This document shows positions 11,852-21,070 of a stretch of DNA of 64,000 nucleotides, one piece after another. Positions within the stretch are counted from its first letter, which is position 1, and each line of letters begins with the position of its first letter. Under the pieces are notes generated by a model. It was not told the origin of the DNA and made no database searches. It saw nothing but the letters and a program-made list of their open reading frames with translations. The position numbers were made by a program, and so were the translations under genes. Origin of the DNA: Neorhizobium populisoli (lineage in GTDB: Bacteria > Pseudomonadota > Alphaproteobacteria > Rhizobiales > Rhizobiaceae); the NCBI RefSeq assembly GCF_019430945.1, contig NZ_JAHYCB010000005.1:579676-643675 (forward strand), in the 5' to 3' direction.

Positions 11852-13624
11852 TTGACGAATTTTGAATCGCTTGGCGTGTCCAAGCAGATTGTCGCGACGC
11901 TGACCCAGCTTGGCATCGAGACGCCGACGCCGATCCAGGCACAGGCGATCCCGCTGCTGCTCGAAGGCCGCGACCTGATCGGTCTCGCACAGACCGGCAC
12001 CGGCAAGACCGCTGCATTCGGCCTGCCGCTGATCGAGCGGCTGCTGGCCGAAAACATCCGCCCCGACAACCGCACCACCCGTTCGCTGATCCTCGCTCCC
12101 ACCCGCGAGCTGGTCAACCAGATCGCCGCGAGCCTCAAGACCTTCATCAAGGGTCGCCCGCTGAAGATCAACCTCGTCGTCGGCGGCGTCTCCATCAACA
12201 AGCAGCAGCTGCAGCTCGAAAAGGGCACCGACATCCTTGTCGCCACCCCGGGCCGCCTGCTCGATCTCGTCAGCCGTCGCGCCATCGGCCTGACGACGGT
12301 ACGCTTCCTCGTGCTCGACGAAGCCGACCAGATGCTCGATCTCGGCTTCGTGCATGACTTGCGCAAGATTGCCAAGATGGTGCCGAAGCGCCGCCAGACC
12401 ATGCTATTTTCGGCCACCATGCCGAAGACGATCGCCGAGCTTGCCGGCGAATATCTGGTCGATCCGGTTAAGGTCGAAGTCACGCCTCCGGGCAAGGCTG
12501 CCGACAAGGTTGAGCAGTATGTGCATTTCATTGGCGGCAAGAACGACAAGACCTCGCTTCTGAAGGAAACCCTGCGCGCCAACCCCGAGGGTCGCGCCAT
12601 CGTCTTCCTGCGTACCAAGCATGGCGCCGAAAAGCTCGCCAAGCATCTCGAGCAGGTCGAGTTCAAGGTTGCCTCCATTCACGGCAACAAGAGCCAGGGC
12701 CAGCGCGAGCGGGCACTCAAGGCCTTCCGCGATAACGATATCAACGTACTGGTCGCGACCGACGTCGCTGCCCGCGGCATCGATATCCCGGCCGTCAGCC
12801 ACGTCTACAACTACGATCTGCCGGAAGTGCCGGACGCCTATGTCCACCGCATCGGCCGTACCGCCCGCGCTGGCCGTGACGGCATCGCGATCGCCTTCTG
12901 CGGCCCGGATGAAACCGGCCTGCTGCGCGATATCGAAAAGCTGATGGGCATCGAGATCGCCACCGCTTCCGGCGAACGCCCGGAATCGATGAACCGCCCC
13001 TCGCGTGGCGGCAACAACAACCGCGGCGGCAACAAGGCCAATAGCGGTAACCGCGGCAACGGTCAGGGCCGTGGCCAGGGCGGACCGCGTGCGGAAGGCG
13101 AAGGCCGTCCGCAGCGTCGCGAACGCCCGGCCCGCAAGCCGTTCTTCGCAGCCGAAGGTTCTGAAGGCGCAGCCTCCGAAGCCCGTGGCGAGCGTCGCCC
13201 GACTGGACGTCCACAAGGCGACCGCCCGCAACGTGACAATCGCCGCAACGAAGACTTCCGTGGCCAGCGCCGCGGCAAAGATTCTCCGCGCAGCGAAGGC
13301 GGCAATGATCAAGCCGCCAATTCGGACTTCCGTCCGAAGAAGCAGTTCGGCGCTCCGAATGGCGCTAACAACGGCGAAAGCCGTCCGAACCGCAATGGTG
13401 GAAACCGTCACGCTCCGGCAGGCGCTCAGGCCAAGGCTGCGCATGGCGCTCACGAAGCCGGCGCGCCGCGCAAGCCGAACCCGAATGGCGGCGCTGGCCG
13501 TCCGGCCCAGAGCCAGGGTGAAGCCCGTCAGGGCGACAACCGCGGTCCGGTCCGCTTCGGCAACGACAACCGTACCGAAAACCGCGGCGGCGGCATGCAG
13601 GGCCGCAAGCGCAGCCGCGCATAA
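11852..13624 (+). CDS. rhlE: DEAD-box ATP-dependent RNA helicase, RhlE type, with basic disordered tail
   Basis: About 590 residues. All helicase motifs are present in order: Q motif TPTPIQAQAI, I AQTGTGKT (46-53), Ia PTRELVNQ, II DEAD (156-159), III SAT, V TDVAARGID and VI HRIGRTARAGR. After about residue 376 comes a 200-residue low-complexity tail rich in Arg, Gly, Asn and Gln, which in this family binds RNA and may drive condensates. It unwinds RNA in ribosome assembly or decay. I prefer the TTG start at 11852 (LTNFESLGVS) because aaagg sits eight bases upstream; an ATG at 11801 would add 17 residues that do not resemble the family. Confidence 0.92.
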   Translation: MTNFESLGVSKQIVATLTQLGIETPTPIQAQAIPLLLEGRDLIGLAQTGTGKTAAFGLPLIERLLAENIRPDNRTTRSLILAPTRELVNQIAASLKTFIKGRPLKINLVVGGVSINKQQLQLEKGTDILVATPGRLLDLVSRRAIGLTTVRFLVLDEADQMLDLGFVHDLRKIAKMVPKRRQTMLFSATMPKTIAELAGEYLVDPVKVEVTPPGKAADKVEQYVHFIGGKNDKTSLLKETLRANPEGRAIVFLRTKHGAEKLAKHLEQVEFKVASIHGNKSQGQRERALKAFRDNDINVLVATDVAARGIDIPAVSHVYNYDLPEVPDAYVHRIGRTARAGRDGIAIAFCGPDETGLLRDIEKLMGIEIATASGERPESMNRPSRGGNNNRGGNKANSGNRGNGQGRGQGGPRAEGEGRPQRRERPARKPFFAAEGSEGAASEARGERRPTGRPQGDRPQRDNRRNEDFRGQRRGKDSPRSEGGNDQAANSDFRPKKQFGAPNGANNGESRPNRNGGNRHAPAGAQAKAAHGAHEAGAPRKPNPNGGAGRPAQSQGEARQGDNRGPVRFGNDNRTENRGGGMQGRKRSRA

Positions 13625-13651
13625 AGCCTTCCGACATCATTTACGCTTCTC

Positions 13652-13690
13652 AAGCCCCCGCGACGAACAGGTCGCGGGGGCTTTGTTTTT
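13652..13690 (+). terminator. Rho-independent terminator of the rhlE-type gene
   Basis: Stem aagcccccgcgac / gtcgcgggggctt with loop gaacag, then ttgttttt. It lies 28 bases after the stop codon. Confidence 0.93.
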
Positions 13691-13735
13691 GCGCCAGCCG
13701 ATCTACATCCTCAGTCAAATGGTCCGACCACGGGG

Positions 13736-14260
13736 ATGCACTTGATCCGATACAGCCTGACGGAAGCCGACATCATCGCCGGCAACGATATGTGGCGGCG
13801 CCACCAGTTGAAGCCGCACAAGCTGATCATTTTCATGCTTGTCGCCTGGGCCATTGCCGGCATCTATTTCCATGCCCTGTTTGAACAGCCGGCATGGCTC
13901 GCCGCAATCTCGGGTCTTGCCGTCATCCTCGCCATCGTGCTGGCGCTGATGTGGATGACGAAACGCCTCTCCCGCGGCAAGACGCTTCAATACTTCCGGG
14001 AAGCAGCCAATTCCCGCCAGGAAATCTCGGCGGACTGGGATGAAACCCATATCTGGCTGAAGCAGGAAGACGGATACGTGAAAATGCCGTGGTCCGACAT
14101 CAAGGCGTGGACGGAGGACGAAACCGTGCTGACGCTTCTGCGTAACAGCCCGATCTTCTACGCCATTCCCAAACGCGCCCTCGATGCGCAGGCTTTGAAC
14201 AACCTGCGCATCTGCCTGACGAAAGCCGGCGTGCCGGCCGCGAGATACCATCCATTCTGA
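13736..14260 (+). CDS. YcxB-like membrane protein
   Basis: A 174-residue protein with two adjacent membrane segments (about 30-47 and 52-72). A soluble C-terminal domain follows with ISADWDETHIWLKQEDGYVKMPWSDIKAWTEDE and FYAIPKRALDAQ, which matches the YcxB-like family. Function is unknown. It stands between the rhlE terminator and the convergent SDR gene, so it is probably transcribed alone. The ATG is preceded by the weak Shine-Dalgarno acgggg. Confidence 0.72.
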   Translation: MHLIRYSLTEADIIAGNDMWRRHQLKPHKLIIFMLVAWAIAGIYFHALFEQPAWLAAISGLAVILAIVLALMWMTKRLSRGKTLQYFREAANSRQEISADWDETHIWLKQEDGYVKMPWSDIKAWTEDETVLTLLRNSPIFYAIPKRALDAQALNNLRICLTKAGVPAARYHPF

Positions 14261-14278
14261 TGGCGTTGACCGTCGTCC

Positions 14279-15022
14279 CTACTTCACAGCCGCATTGCCG
14301 CCATCGGCGTAAAGCGCCGAACCGGCGACAAAGCTTGCCATCGGGCTGGCGAGAAATAGTGCCGCCCGGGCGATTTCCTCCGGATCGGCGATGCGCTTCA
14401 GCGCATGCAGACCGGCCGCCCATTCCTTCTGCGCCGCATCGCCCGCCGCCGGCGTATCGGTGCCGCCCGGCAGGAGCGCATTCGCACGGATGCCTTGGGC
14501 GCCGTAATCGGCGGTGATGCCCTTCACCAGCCCCATCAGCCCTGCCTTCGACGCCGCATAGGCTCCCATGCCGGGAATGCCGACACTGGTTCCGACAAAG
14601 GTGGAGGTGAAAATGATCGACCCGCCGCCACGCTCCAGCATGACCGGAATCTGAGCGGCCGCACCGAGAAAGGCGCTGGTGAGATTGGTGTCGATGGTCC
14701 GCTGCCATTCGGAGAGCGCGACATCGGCCAGCGGCTTGTAGGGACCGACGGCACCCGCATTGTTGAAGGCCACATCCAGGCCTCCGAACCGGCTCACGGC
14801 CGCGTCGACCATCCGGCGATGTGTCTCCTCTTCCGAAACATCCCCTGCCACCGCGACTGCCTTGCCGCCCTTGGCCTCGATTTCCACGGCAAGCATTTGC
14901 AGCGCTTCCTCGCCGCGAGCATTGAGGACGACGGCGGCCCCTTCCTCCGCAAACAGCAGGGCGGTGGCGCGACCGATGCCGCTGGATGCACCAGTGATGA
15001 TGGCGACTTTGTCTTTCAGCAT
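14279..15022 (-). CDS. SDR family NAD(P)-dependent oxidoreductase
   Basis: A 247-residue classical short-chain dehydrogenase: TGASSGIGRA cofactor loop, NNAG, the catalytic Ser region FTSTFVG and YAASK (Tyr and Lys of the active site). The C-terminal part (ALYADGGNAAVK) is typical. Substrate cannot be read from sequence. I start at 15022 because aaaggaga lies just upstream; the frame is open for 30 more codons without a better signal. Confidence 0.85.
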   Translation of the reverse strand: MLKDKVAIITGASSGIGRATALLFAEEGAAVVLNARGEEALQMLAVEIEAKGGKAVAVAGDVSEEETHRRMVDAAVSRFGGLDVAFNNAGAVGPYKPLADVALSEWQRTIDTNLTSAFLGAAAQIPVMLERGGGSIIFTSTFVGTSVGIPGMGAYAASKAGLMGLVKGITADYGAQGIRANALLPGGTDTPAAGDAAQKEWAAGLHALKRIADPEEIARAALFLASPMASFVAGSALYADGGNAAVK

Positions 15023-15130
15023 GGGGTATCTCCTTTGAGAGTTGCCCATGCTGGTTAAGTCCCCGCCGCGCGGGCCGACACCCGTTTCGTGACCCGAAAC
15101 TTGCCAACTCATCCAAGCTCGCGGAGCGCT

Positions 15131-15748
15131 TCAAGAACTTGGCCGCAACCTTTCAGACCATGCATGACCGGGGTGAAGCCGGTCGAGGCTATCCTGCAGC
15201 CAGGCGCGTTCCGGCGCCGTCAGCTTTTCCATCGCATTGTCGAAATCGACTTCGTCCTTCGGCCGCTGATATTTCGCCTTGAACAGCAGGATCGCTGCAG
15301 GCTTGAGATAGGGAATGCCGTCGGCGGTCTTCGCCACCATCTCGGCGCGCGGCGCTGTTATGCGCGGGTCGCGTTTATAGACCCAGATATCCGGCTCTCC
15401 CGGCTCGATCATCATATCGACGCGCCAGCAACGCGCAGCAATGTCCTCGCACCAGATCTGGAAAATGCCCTCCGGCGGCATCTCATCCGCCGGCAGATAA
15501 GTCACGATACCACTGCCGACCGTATGAAAGCGCATGCCTGTCAGGCGTTCACGAAAGATCGGCACATCGCGACGGAGAACCGTGAATTCGAGATCTTCGT
15601 GCTCGCGCAGCTGGCGTCCATGCCAGAGATCGAGCGCCCAGCCGCCAACGACGCACCACGGCTTGCCGATTCCCTCCAACCGTTCCGCCAGCTCCTGCGG
15701 GTGCCATGCGGACCACGCATCGTGATCCGGCGATGGGTAAGATTGCAT
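15131..15748 (-). CDS. Nucleotidyltransferase-like protein (aminoglycoside-2''-adenylyltransferase-like)
   Basis: A 205-residue protein with a GGWALDLWHG loop (about 35-44) followed by REHEDLEFTVLRRD, the pattern of nucleotidyltransferase-fold proteins related to aminoglycoside 2''-adenylyltransferases. The second carboxylate pair appears as RVDMMIEPG. Real drug modification is not implied: many environmental homologues have unknown substrates. It lies 13 bases downstream of the EamA transporter gene on the same strand and may be co-transcribed. Confidence 0.65.
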   Translation of the reverse strand: MQSYPSPDHDAWSAWHPQELAERLEGIGKPWCVVGGWALDLWHGRQLREHEDLEFTVLRRDVPIFRERLTGMRFHTVGSGIVTYLPADEMPPEGIFQIWCEDIAARCWRVDMMIEPGEPDIWVYKRDPRITAPRAEMVAKTADGIPYLKPAAILLFKAKYQRPKDEVDFDNAMEKLTAPERAWLQDSLDRLHPGHAWSERLRPSS

Positions 15749-15761
15749 TCCTGCCCCCGCC

Positions 15762-16652
15762 TCAGCCAGCCGTTTCCGCCTTGCCCTTCCGGTTGACCAT
15801 ATACACCCCCGCCACGACGATCACCGTACCGATGATCATCGGCCAGGTCAGCGGTTCGCCGAACAAGATCGCCGCCTCGATCGCCACGACCGGCGGCATC
15901 AGGTAGATCAGCGAAGCGGCACGCGACACCTGTCCGCGGCGGATGAGATAAAGCAGCAGCCCGACAGCGCCCATGGAAAGGCCGAACACCGACCAGCCCA
16001 TCGCCAGCACCGCCTCATGTGTCCAGTCGAAGCGCAGGTTTTCAAGCATCAGCGCCAGCGGAATGGTGACGATCAGCGCGCCGACGAATTGCAGCGTCGC
16101 GATCGACAACAGGTCGCCTTCCTGCAGATGACGCTTCTGGTGGAGTGTGCCGTAGGTGACCGACGACATCGCGATCAGATTGATGATGACTGGGAAACCG
16201 AGACCGCCAAGCCCGCGCTCAAACACATCGAGAAGCTGCGGCGAAATCGCGATCAGGATGCCGGCAAAACCAAGGGCGAGTCCAACCTTCTGCAAAGGCT
16301 TCAACCGCTCTCCGAGGAACAGCGGCGCAACCATCGCCGTTAGTAGCGGCTGCAGGCCGGCGATGATGCCGGAAAGTCCCGCCGGCACGCCCTGCCCGAT
16401 CGCATACCAGACGCCGGCCAGATAAAACCCATGCAGGAAGATGCCCGAGAGGATCGCATGGCCGAGCTGGGCGCGGCTTTTCGGCCATTTTGCCCTGACG
16501 ATGAGACAGACTGTCAGGACGGCGCAGGCCGCCAGCGCATGACGCGCGACCAGAAAGGTCAGCGGATCGGCATGTTTCGCCGCATATTTCGCAACGATCC
16601 AGCCGGTGGACCAGAGAAAAACGAAAAGGGCCGGAGCCAGGCGATCAAGCAT
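15762..16652 (-). CDS. EamA/DMT family exporter
   Basis: About 296 residues with ten predicted membrane helices in two EamA repeats. Visible are FVFLWSTGWIVAKYA at the start, LFLGERLKPLQKVGLALGF in the first repeat, and FGEPLTWPMIIGTVIVVAGV in the second. This family exports metabolites or amino acids from the cytoplasm. I start at the ATG at 16652 (MLDRLAPALF); the frame continues upstream 50 codons without membrane character. Confidence 0.85.
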   Translation of the reverse strand: MLDRLAPALFVFLWSTGWIVAKYAAKHADPLTFLVARHALAACAVLTVCLIVRAKWPKSRAQLGHAILSGIFLHGFYLAGVWYAIGQGVPAGLSGIIAGLQPLLTAMVAPLFLGERLKPLQKVGLALGFAGILIAISPQLLDVFERGLGGLGFPVIINLIAMSSVTYGTLHQKRHLQEGDLLSIATLQFVGALIVTIPLALMLENLRFDWTHEAVLAMGWSVFGLSMGAVGLLLYLIRRGQVSRAASLIYLMPPVVAIEAAILFGEPLTWPMIIGTVIVVAGVYMVNRKGKAETAG

Positions 16653-16961
16653 GATGGAATTTCCGGCCGCGAGGCTCTTTGGCAGACGCACCTCAATATT
16701 CGCTGCCCACCCGGCGGTCAAAGCAGAAAAACTGAACGTTGCATTGAACCCTGCTCGACGAGCCTTGAATAGGACTTGGGCAACTGATGTTTTTCGAGGC
16801 AACGGCCTTCATCACACCCTCCTAAAGTAGGGAGCTTGCCTGCGCACGAAATCGGCACATTTATCTCTGTGGGAGGCTGCAGAATTGCGATTTTCACACA
16901 ATTGGAAATCTCTGAGCGGAACTGTGCATGGTTCTTGCATTGCAATCTGCGTTGTATTCAA

Positions 16962-18398
16962 ATGAATCAAAAACCGGGGAACAAGCCTTTGGCATTTGAT
17001 GAAATGTTAGCCGCGGAAAACCTTCCGCGAGAGCCTTATAAGACATACCATGAGTGGTACACCAGCCAGGATGCCGCCCACCTCATTCGCAAGACCCAGG
17101 ATGCGGAAAACATCTTCCGGAAAACCGGCATCACCTTCGCCGTCTATGGCCATGCGGACAGTTCCGAAAAGCTCATCCCCTTCGATATCATCCCCCGCAT
17201 CATCTCCGCCCGCGAATGGCGAAAACTCGCCCAGGGCATCGAACAGCGCGTTCTGGCGTTGAACGCCTTTCTCGACGACATCTACCACAAGCAGGAGATC
17301 ATCAAGGCCGGCCGCATTCCGCGCGCTTTGATCGAGAAGAACGTCACATTCCTGCCGGAGATGATCGGCTTCAAGCCGCCGGGCGGCGTCTACACGCACA
17401 TCGTCGGCACCGATATCGTCCGCACCGGCGAGGACCAGTTCTTCGTTCTCGAGGATAACGCCCGCACGCCGTCCGGTGTCAGCTACATGCTGGAAAACCG
17501 GGAAACCATGATGCAGATGTTCCCGGAACTCTTCACGCTGAACAAGGTGCAGCGCGTCGAGGATTATCCGCGCCTGCTGCGCCAGTCGCTCGCCACCTGC
17601 GCACCGCCCGGCTGCAAGGGCCGTCCGCGCGTTGCGGTGCTCACGCCCGGCATTTACAATTCCGCCTATTACGAACACTCGTTCCTGGCCGACCAGATGG
17701 GCGTCGAACTGGTCGAAGGCTCCGACCTGCGTGTCATCGACGGTCGCGTGAAGATGCGAACGACCAAGGGCTACGAGGCAATCGACGTCCTTTACCGCCG
17801 CGTCGACGACGACTTTCTTGACCCGATGACCTTCCGGGCCGATTCCGCCCTCGGCATTCCCGGCATCATGGATGTCTATCGCGCCGGCAACATCACCATC
17901 GCCAACGCTCCCGGCACCGGCATCTGCGACGACAAGGCGATCTATTCCTACATGCCTGAGATCGTCGAGTTCTATACCGGCCGCAAGGCCATTCTCGAAA
18001 ACGTGCCGACCTGGCGCTGTTCGGAGCCCGATAGCCTCAAATACGTGCTGGAGCACATCGAGGAACTGGTCATCAAGGAGGTCCACGGTTCCGGCGGTTA
18101 CGGCATGCTGGTCGGCCCGACGGCGACCAAGAAGGAACGCGCCGACTTCGCCGAGAAGCTCGCCTCCAAGCCGGACAACTACATCGCCCAGCCGACGCTG
18201 GCGCTGTCCACCGTGCCGATCTTCGTCAACAAGGGCATCGCGCCGCGGCATGTGGACCTGCGCCCTTACGTGCTGGTGTCCGACAAGGTGAAGATCATCC
18301 CCGGCGGCCTGACCCGCGTGGCGCTGAAGCAGGGCTCGCTGGTGGTCAATTCCAGCCAGGGCGGCGGCACCAAGGACACCTGGGTTCTGGAAGATTGA
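16962..18398 (+). CDS. Circularly permuted ATP-grasp protein (DUF404/DUF407)
   Basis: A 478-residue protein with the marks of the circularly permuted ATP-grasp family: FVLEDNARTPSGVSYMLENR, VAVLTPGIYNSAYYEHSFLA, IANAPGTGICDDKAIYSYMP, VIKEVHGSGGYGMLVGP and HVDLRPYVL. It probably ligates an amine to a carboxylate using ATP, but the substrate is unknown. It heads a tight rightward set with the alpha-E and transglutaminase-like genes, a conserved trio with no assigned pathway. I start at the ATG at 16962 (MNQKPGNKP); the open upstream extension has no family similarity. Confidence 0.88.
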   Translation: MNQKPGNKPLAFDEMLAAENLPREPYKTYHEWYTSQDAAHLIRKTQDAENIFRKTGITFAVYGHADSSEKLIPFDIIPRIISAREWRKLAQGIEQRVLALNAFLDDIYHKQEIIKAGRIPRALIEKNVTFLPEMIGFKPPGGVYTHIVGTDIVRTGEDQFFVLEDNARTPSGVSYMLENRETMMQMFPELFTLNKVQRVEDYPRLLRQSLATCAPPGCKGRPRVAVLTPGIYNSAYYEHSFLADQMGVELVEGSDLRVIDGRVKMRTTKGYEAIDVLYRRVDDDFLDPMTFRADSALGIPGIMDVYRAGNITIANAPGTGICDDKAIYSYMPEIVEFYTGRKAILENVPTWRCSEPDSLKYVLEHIEELVIKEVHGSGGYGMLVGPTATKKERADFAEKLASKPDNYIAQPTLALSTVPIFVNKGIAPRHVDLRPYVLVSDKVKIIPGGLTRVALKQGSLVVNSSQGGGTKDTWVLED

Positions 18399-18408
18399 GG
18401 CGACAGTA

Positions 18409-19350
18409 ATGCTTGGAAGAACTGCAAACGGCCTCTACTGGATGTTCCGTTATATCGAGCGGGCCGAAAATATCGCCCGCCTCGTCGATGCCGGCCTGCG
18501 CGTCTCGCTGACCCGCGCCGGCTCCTCCGACCAGGACTGGCATGGCGTGCTGGAAAGTGCGGGCGTGCGCGAGGCCTATTCGGAAGTGCATCCCGAACTG
18601 ACCTCGGCCGACGCAATCGATTACCTTCTGCGCGATACGTCGAACCCGTCGAGTGTCTTGTCCTGCATCGACTCGGGCCGCAACAATGCCCGCATGGTGC
18701 GCACCGCCTTGACCCGCGAGACCTGGGAAGCGACCAACGAAGCCTGGATCGACCTGAAAGCCCGGCTGGCGCGCAAGCTGAAGCCCGCCGACATGCCGGA
18801 ACTGATCGACGTCATCAAGCACCGCTGCGGCCTCATCCGCGGTGCCTTCCATGGTTCGATGCTGAGGAACGACCTATACAACTTCTCGCGCATCGGCACC
18901 TTCATCGAGCGGGCGGACAATACGAGCCGCATCCTCGACGTAAAATATTACGTGCTCCTGCCGGCCGTCAGCCAGGTCGGCTCGACGCTCGACAACATGC
19001 AATGGGAATCGATCCTGCGCTCCGTCTCGGCGCACCGGTCCTATGGATGGGTCTATGACGGCGACTACCAGTCGGCCAATATCGCCGATTTCCTGATCCT
19101 CAAGGTGCAGATGCCGCGCTCGCTCGCCTATTGTTACGAGAAGATCGTCAGCAATCTCGATTATCTCGCCGAAACCTATGGCGAACGACTGCAGGCGCAT
19201 GAGACGGCCGCGGCGATCCGAACGATGCTTAAGCGCGGCTCGATCGCCGACGTCATGGATCACGGCCTGCACGAATTCCTGGAGGATTTCGTCAGCCGCA
19301 ACAACCAGCTCAGCGCCGAGATCACCACCGGCTACCGCTTCTATCAGTAG
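18409..19350 (+). CDS. Alpha-E domain protein (DUF403)
   Basis: A 313-residue, largely helical protein of the alpha-E family: LGRTANGLYWMFRYIERAEN at the start, TFIERADNTSRILDVKYY in the middle and FVSRNNQLSAEITTGYRF at the end. It starts ten bases after the ATP-grasp stop. The family always travels with the permuted ATP-grasp protein and is presumed to act with it; its biochemical role is not established. Confidence 0.88.
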   Translation: MLGRTANGLYWMFRYIERAENIARLVDAGLRVSLTRAGSSDQDWHGVLESAGVREAYSEVHPELTSADAIDYLLRDTSNPSSVLSCIDSGRNNARMVRTALTRETWEATNEAWIDLKARLARKLKPADMPELIDVIKHRCGLIRGAFHGSMLRNDLYNFSRIGTFIERADNTSRILDVKYYVLLPAVSQVGSTLDNMQWESILRSVSAHRSYGWVYDGDYQSANIADFLILKVQMPRSLAYCYEKIVSNLDYLAETYGERLQAHETAAAIRTMLKRGSIADVMDHGLHEFLEDFVSRNNQLSAEITTGYRFYQ

Positions 19351-19373
19351 GATTTGGCCCAAAGGACCTGCTC

Positions 19374-20222
19374 ATGCGGCTCAATATTGCCCATACGACC
19401 GAATATACCTACGACGAACCGGTGCCTTATTCGCTGCAGCGGCTGCGGTTGAACCCGTTGACCGGCCCGGCGCAAAAGGTCCTGAACTGGGCCATCACCG
19501 TCGATGGCGCCAAGGTCGAGGCCGGTTACGCAGATCAGTACGGCAACCGCACCGAACTCGTCTCGGTGGAAGGCACCGACCACACGATCCGCATCATCGC
19601 GTCCGGCGAAGTGGAAACCCAGGACCGCGCCGGCGTCTTCGGCACCCATCAGGGCTTCTGCCCGCTCTGGCTTTTCCTGCGCGAAACGCCCCGCACCAAG
19701 CCCGGCAAGCTTGTGAAAGAACTGGCGAGGGGCGTGACGGGCGATAGCGAACTGGCCCAGATGCATGCGCTGATGGAGGCGATCCACGAAGCAGTCGCCT
19801 ATACGCCCGGCTCGACCAACACGGAAACCACCGCCGAAGAAGCGCTCGAAGCAAAGACCGGCGTCTGCCAGGACCACGCCCATATCTTCATCTCGGCCGC
19901 CCGGCTGATCGGCATGCCGGCTCGCTACATCTCCGGTTACCTCCTGATGGAAGGCCAGACGGACCAGGTCGCCACCCATGCATGGGCGGAAGTCCATCTC
20001 CCGGGCCTTGGCTGGGTTGGCTTCGACGCCGCCAACAAGCTCTGCCCCAATGATAGCTACGTGCGGATCGCCTCCGGCCTCTGCTATCGCGACTGCGCCC
20101 CTGTCTCCGGCCTGCGCATCGGCCCGAGCGGCGGAAGTTTTGGTGAAAACCTCAAGGTATCGCTGACGGTATCGGCAGGGCAGACGCAGAGCCAGAACGG
20201 ACAAAGCCAGAGCCAATCTTAA
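19374..20222 (+). CDS. Transglutaminase-like cysteine protease family protein
   Basis: A 282-residue protein with an N-terminal beta domain (MRLNIAHTTEYTYDEPV) and a transglutaminase core whose triad can be read as Cys165 (KTGVCQDHAH), His202 (THAWAEV) and Asp218 (GWVGFDAAN). Members are more often proteases or amidases than cross-linkers. It is third in the ATP-grasp/alpha-E/transglutaminase set, 23 bases after alpha-E; one hypothesis is that it cleaves what the ATP-grasp enzyme joins. No signal peptide is seen. The tail is rich in Gln and Ser. Confidence 0.87.
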   Translation: MRLNIAHTTEYTYDEPVPYSLQRLRLNPLTGPAQKVLNWAITVDGAKVEAGYADQYGNRTELVSVEGTDHTIRIIASGEVETQDRAGVFGTHQGFCPLWLFLRETPRTKPGKLVKELARGVTGDSELAQMHALMEAIHEAVAYTPGSTNTETTAEEALEAKTGVCQDHAHIFISAARLIGMPARYISGYLLMEGQTDQVATHAWAEVHLPGLGWVGFDAANKLCPNDSYVRIASGLCYRDCAPVSGLRIGPSGGSFGENLKVSLTVSAGQTQSQNGQSQSQS

Positions 20223-20281
20223 ATCGCAAGCCCGGCTCCATCTTCGGATGTTTGAATTCCGCCTCTGAATCGAGGTGGAGC

Positions 20282-20752
20282 ATGCTGTTCGGACAATCGG
20301 TCTTCCAGTCGGTGTTGACGCGACTGAAAGAAGAGCGAGTTGAAGACGAGGAAGAAGAGACCGGCGCGAGTTTCCGCATCAAGGGGCTCGGGCTGGGTTT
20401 TGTCGCGCCGACGGATGACAAGCCGAATGCGGCGACCGCCACCGAAGCCTATTTCGCCTTCCTGCCGGACCTTGCCGAAATCGTTCCGGCTGCACTGGTC
20501 GAGCCAGACGAACCGCCGCTTCCTCCGCCGATCCCTTTGCATCTCACTCGCCTGACGCTGGAAGAGATCGCCGCAGAACTGGCGATCGGCCCCAAGGACA
20601 CGGAAGAGACGCTCGGCGAAAAGCGCCGCCACTTCGCCAAAGCGAACCACCCGGACGGCGTGGCGCCTGAATTCCGCGAGAATGCCAATATCCGCATGAA
20701 GACCGCCAATCTGCTGATCGACACGGCGATCAAGGACCTGTTCTGGCGGTAG
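20282..20752 (+). CDS. Small J-domain-like protein
   Basis: A 156-residue protein. Its C-terminal 60 residues read as a J domain: a helix LTLEEIAAELAIG, a second helix LGEKRRHFAKANHPDG containing the HPD loop (about 123-125), and a third helix NANIRMKTANLLIDTAIKDL. J domains stimulate Hsp70. The N-terminal half is acidic (EERVEDEEEETG) and then Pro-rich and has no recognised domain. Start chosen at 20282 because gaggtggag lies directly before the ATG. It follows the transglutaminase gene by 59 bases and may belong to its transcript. Confidence 0.65.
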   Translation: MLFGQSVFQSVLTRLKEERVEDEEEETGASFRIKGLGLGFVAPTDDKPNAATATEAYFAFLPDLAEIVPAALVEPDEPPLPPPIPLHLTRLTLEEIAAELAIGPKDTEETLGEKRRHFAKANHPDGVAPEFRENANIRMKTANLLIDTAIKDLFWR

Positions 20753-20811
20753 TTTTCTGGCGCGATCCTGGACGCAAATCCGCTTCACACTGGTGCTGAA
20801 ATTGCGTCCGG

Positions 20812-21024
20812 TTATTCCTGCGGCTCGTCCGCAGGCCTTTCGACCGGTGGCTTGCGCTTTTCGATGAACAGTTTGTAGGTGGCGTAGATCCCGACGCCGC
20901 CGACGATGACAGCCCACATGACCTCACCGGCATAAAGCTCGAAACAGACCCAGGCAAGGCAGACAATCGGAATGAGCAGACGGCGCCACAGGGCATCGTA
21001 GAACGGGTGGTTCGGGTCGATCAT
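20812..21024 (-). CDS. Small membrane protein of unknown function
   Basis: A 70-residue protein with two predicted membrane helices (LLIPIVCLAWVCFELYAG and VMWAVIVGGVGIYATYKLF) and a charged Pro-rich tail (KRKPPVERPADEPQE). The plan resembles conserved rhizobial small inner-membrane proteins. It is downstream of the ROK regulator on the same strand, 46 bases away. No function can be assigned. Confidence 0.65.
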   Translation of the reverse strand: MIDPNHPFYDALWRRLLIPIVCLAWVCFELYAGEVMWAVIVGGVGIYATYKLFIEKRKPPVERPADEPQE

Positions 21025-21070
21025 CGGCTCATTCTCACTGTTTCATTCTCGTGGTTTCATTCTCACGGCG

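Noticed and set aside
15131..15748. Calling the nucleotidyltransferase-like protein an antibiotic resistance gene
   Set aside because: Fold-level resemblance only; environmental homologues have unknown substrates and nothing nearby suggests resistance.
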